A stretch of 64,000 bases of DNA. It comes from Promethearchaeota archaeon. Its GTDB lineage: Archaea > Asgardarchaeota > Lokiarchaeia > Sigynarchaeales > SOKP01. Below the pieces are notes generated by a model. The model saw only the letters and a program-made list of their open reading frames with translations, did no database searches and was not told the DNA's origin. The stretch is taken from the NCBI GenBank assembly GCA_019894875.1, contig JAGXNR010000001.1:1-64000 (forward strand), given 5' to 3'. A program made the translations under genes and the position numbers. How positions within the stretch are numbered: position 1 is the first letter of the stretch; each line of letters begins with the position of its first letter. Positions 62,933 to 64,000 of this stretch are shown here, in pieces.

Positions 62933-63841
62933 TTATTCCTCTGGACTATCATCCAAAGGTACTCTGACCGTTCCTATAATTTTCTTTCTTAAACGAGAAT
63001 AGTAACTTCTACTAAATCGAATAAACTTATTTTTAGTATTTGATTTACGAATTCTGATTTTTGTATTAGGAGCAACTCTTTTTATTATACGCTGTCCATC
63101 GATAACAATTTTTGCATCTAACCGTGGTCTTAAAAGCTGAATATCAACAATTGAATCAAGTGAAACTATAATTGGTTTTAATCCCGACCCCGCAAAACTA
63201 TTTAAAGGTGTAATTTGCATAACATCTAGACTGGGATTAACAATTGCCCCTCCCGCACTTAAATTATAAGCCGTGGACCCTGTTGATGTAGAAATAATTA
63301 CACCATCCAAATAACTTCGATTAAGAAATACATTGTTTATCTTTATTGATACTTGTAAGACTTTGGAACTTTTAGAAGATATAATTAACACCTCATTCAA
63401 CGCATCACTTAACCTAATTTCATCAGAGTTTTTCACGATATAAGGTGTTATTTTCGAACATAGTTCATATTTATAATCACCATTTAATACCTTTGTAAGG
63501 TCATTAAAAATAGTTCTTTCACTCGACTCATCTAAGAAACCTATAGAACCAACATTTACCCCTAAAATAGGGGGAGGATCTCGTTGAGATAAGCCATTAG
63601 CAACTCGTAATACAGAACCATCACCACCGATGATTACAATAAATTTTATATTTTTATCAGTCATCTCACTTAAATCCAAGCCATTATGTGGGAAAATTTT
63701 AGGCGCAATTCTCGTTTCTAAAGAAACTACTTCCCCCTTCTGAACCAAAAAATCAAAAACTCTCTTTGCTAACTTAACTGCTCTTTCTGAATCCAGTCTA
63801 CAAGCTAAAGCAATAGTTTTATTTTCCATAATTCCTTGCAT
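62933..63841 (-). CDS. nadK: NAD kinase
   Basis: 302 residues. Phosphorylates NAD to NADP. GGDGSVLRVAN, NVGSIGFLDESS, SYLDGVIISTSTGSTAYNLS followed by AGGAIVNP are the family motifs. An ATG at 63829 is a possible shorter start. The C-terminal tail (KIRIRKSNTKNKFIRFSRSY) is basic. Probably transcribed with nob1, whose start lies within its last codons or just after. Confidence 0.93.
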   Translation of the reverse strand: MQGIMENKTIALACRLDSERAVKLAKRVFDFLVQKGEVVSLETRIAPKIFPHNGLDLSEMTDKNIKFIVIIGGDGSVLRVANGLSQRDPPPILGVNVGSIGFLDESSERTIFNDLTKVLNGDYKYELCSKITPYIVKNSDEIRLSDALNEVLIISSKSSKVLQVSIKINNVFLNRSYLDGVIISTSTGSTAYNLSAGGAIVNPSLDVMQITPLNSFAGSGLKPIIVSLDSIVDIQLLRPRLDAKIVIDGQRIIKRVAPNTKIRIRKSNTKNKFIRFSRSYYSRLRKKIIGTVRVPLDDSPEE

Positions 63842-64000
63842 TTTGAAATGAATTCTTACCTAATTAATCAATATCAAATCTTGATCCAAAAAATAAAGGA
63901 TGATCTTGAAATTAAAATTAATGATTTTTCATCTTTATAATCTTCAAAACGGAACTAGTTCGTGAAAACTCTATTTATAAGTGTTTTTCCAGCTAGTTGC
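63842..64000. other. Window edge, upstream region of nadK
   Basis: 159 bp with a TATA-like TCTATTTATAAGTG near 63971-63984 reading to the right, probably the promoter of a gene beyond the window. No coding part visible. Confidence 0.35.

Noticed and set aside
1..64000. CRISPR arrays, rRNA genes, insertion sequences, prophage
   Set aside because: I looked for regularly spaced repeats, rRNA-like blocks, transposases and integrases and saw none.

Overview
The window comes from an AT-rich archaeal chromosome. Markers are transcription factor B, fibrillarin/Nop5, GatD/GatE, archaeal-type AdoMet synthetase, 20S proteasome alpha, the exosome trio Rrp4/Rrp41/Rrp42, KEOPS subunits, prefoldin, Cdc48, FEN1 and Nob1. 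AN1 zinc fingers on membrane proteins, a ZPR1 zinc-finger protein, a JAMM protein, a small roadblock-like protein and archaeal Elp3 suggest an Asgard (Lokiarchaeia-like) archaeon. That placement is inference; no 16S rRNA gene is present.

Layout. 0-4 kb: two adjacent AN1-zinc-finger membrane proteins (one partial, one a site-2-protease-like peptidase), small zinc-ribbon proteins and AdoMet synthetase. 4-12 kb: XRE-CBS regulator, a second XRE-type regulator followed by RNase HII, the nop5-flpA C/D-box RNP pair, pyrD-pyrK and elp3. 12-24 kb: tandem ribbon-helix-helix-like paralogs, gatE-gatD, rpl2, tfb, and two paralogous RHH/histidine-acceptor/receiver proteins. 24-31 kb: an M28 peptidase, four tRNA genes (two with introns), a JAMM protein, a LOR/SDH-type enzyme, a methyltransferase and a DUF2110-like gene; this stretch is littered with duplicated gene 3' ends. 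31-43 kb: the archaeal proteasome-exosome superoperon (psmA, SBDS, rrp4, rrp41, rrp42, rpl37ae, pcc1, prefoldin beta) running on into a DHH phosphoesterase, an ECF transporter module and cgi121, facing a THUMP gene and sua5. 43-49 kb: pyruvate ferredoxin oxidoreductase, ZPR1, a PPi-type phosphofructokinase and an acyl-CoA dehydrogenase. 49-64 kb: MFS transporter, tandem unknown paralogs, FGGY kinase, HerA-like ATPase, Cdc48, FEN1, Nob1, NAD kinase.

The most interesting signal is a set of about 30-nt insertions that break two otherwise normal protein genes exactly inside catalytic motifs: one in RNase HII (DEAG-R-G) and two in phosphofructokinase (GGG-D-CPG and GG-D-DT). Each puts a stop or frameshift into the gene. 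Each folds by eye into a hairpin flanked by 3-nt bulges separated by a 4-bp helix, that is, the bulge-helix-bulge (BHB) shape cut by the archaeal tRNA-splicing endonuclease. Exact removal restores the expected motif and a full-length frame in all three cases. A tRNA-Val gene in the same window carries a 30-nt D-arm intron of the same design and a tRNA-Ser carries a canonical 19-nt BHB intron. I read these as mini-introns in mRNAs, spliced by the tRNA machinery.

Functional links: RNase HII, FEN1 and the HerA-like ATPase belong to DNA maintenance; KEOPS (Pcc1, Cgi121), Sua5, THUMP, Elp3, GatDE and fibrillarin/Nop5 to tRNA/rRNA maturation; PPi-phosphofructokinase and POR to glycolysis and acetyl-CoA formation. 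All calls were made by reading the sequence; no database search or folding program was run.
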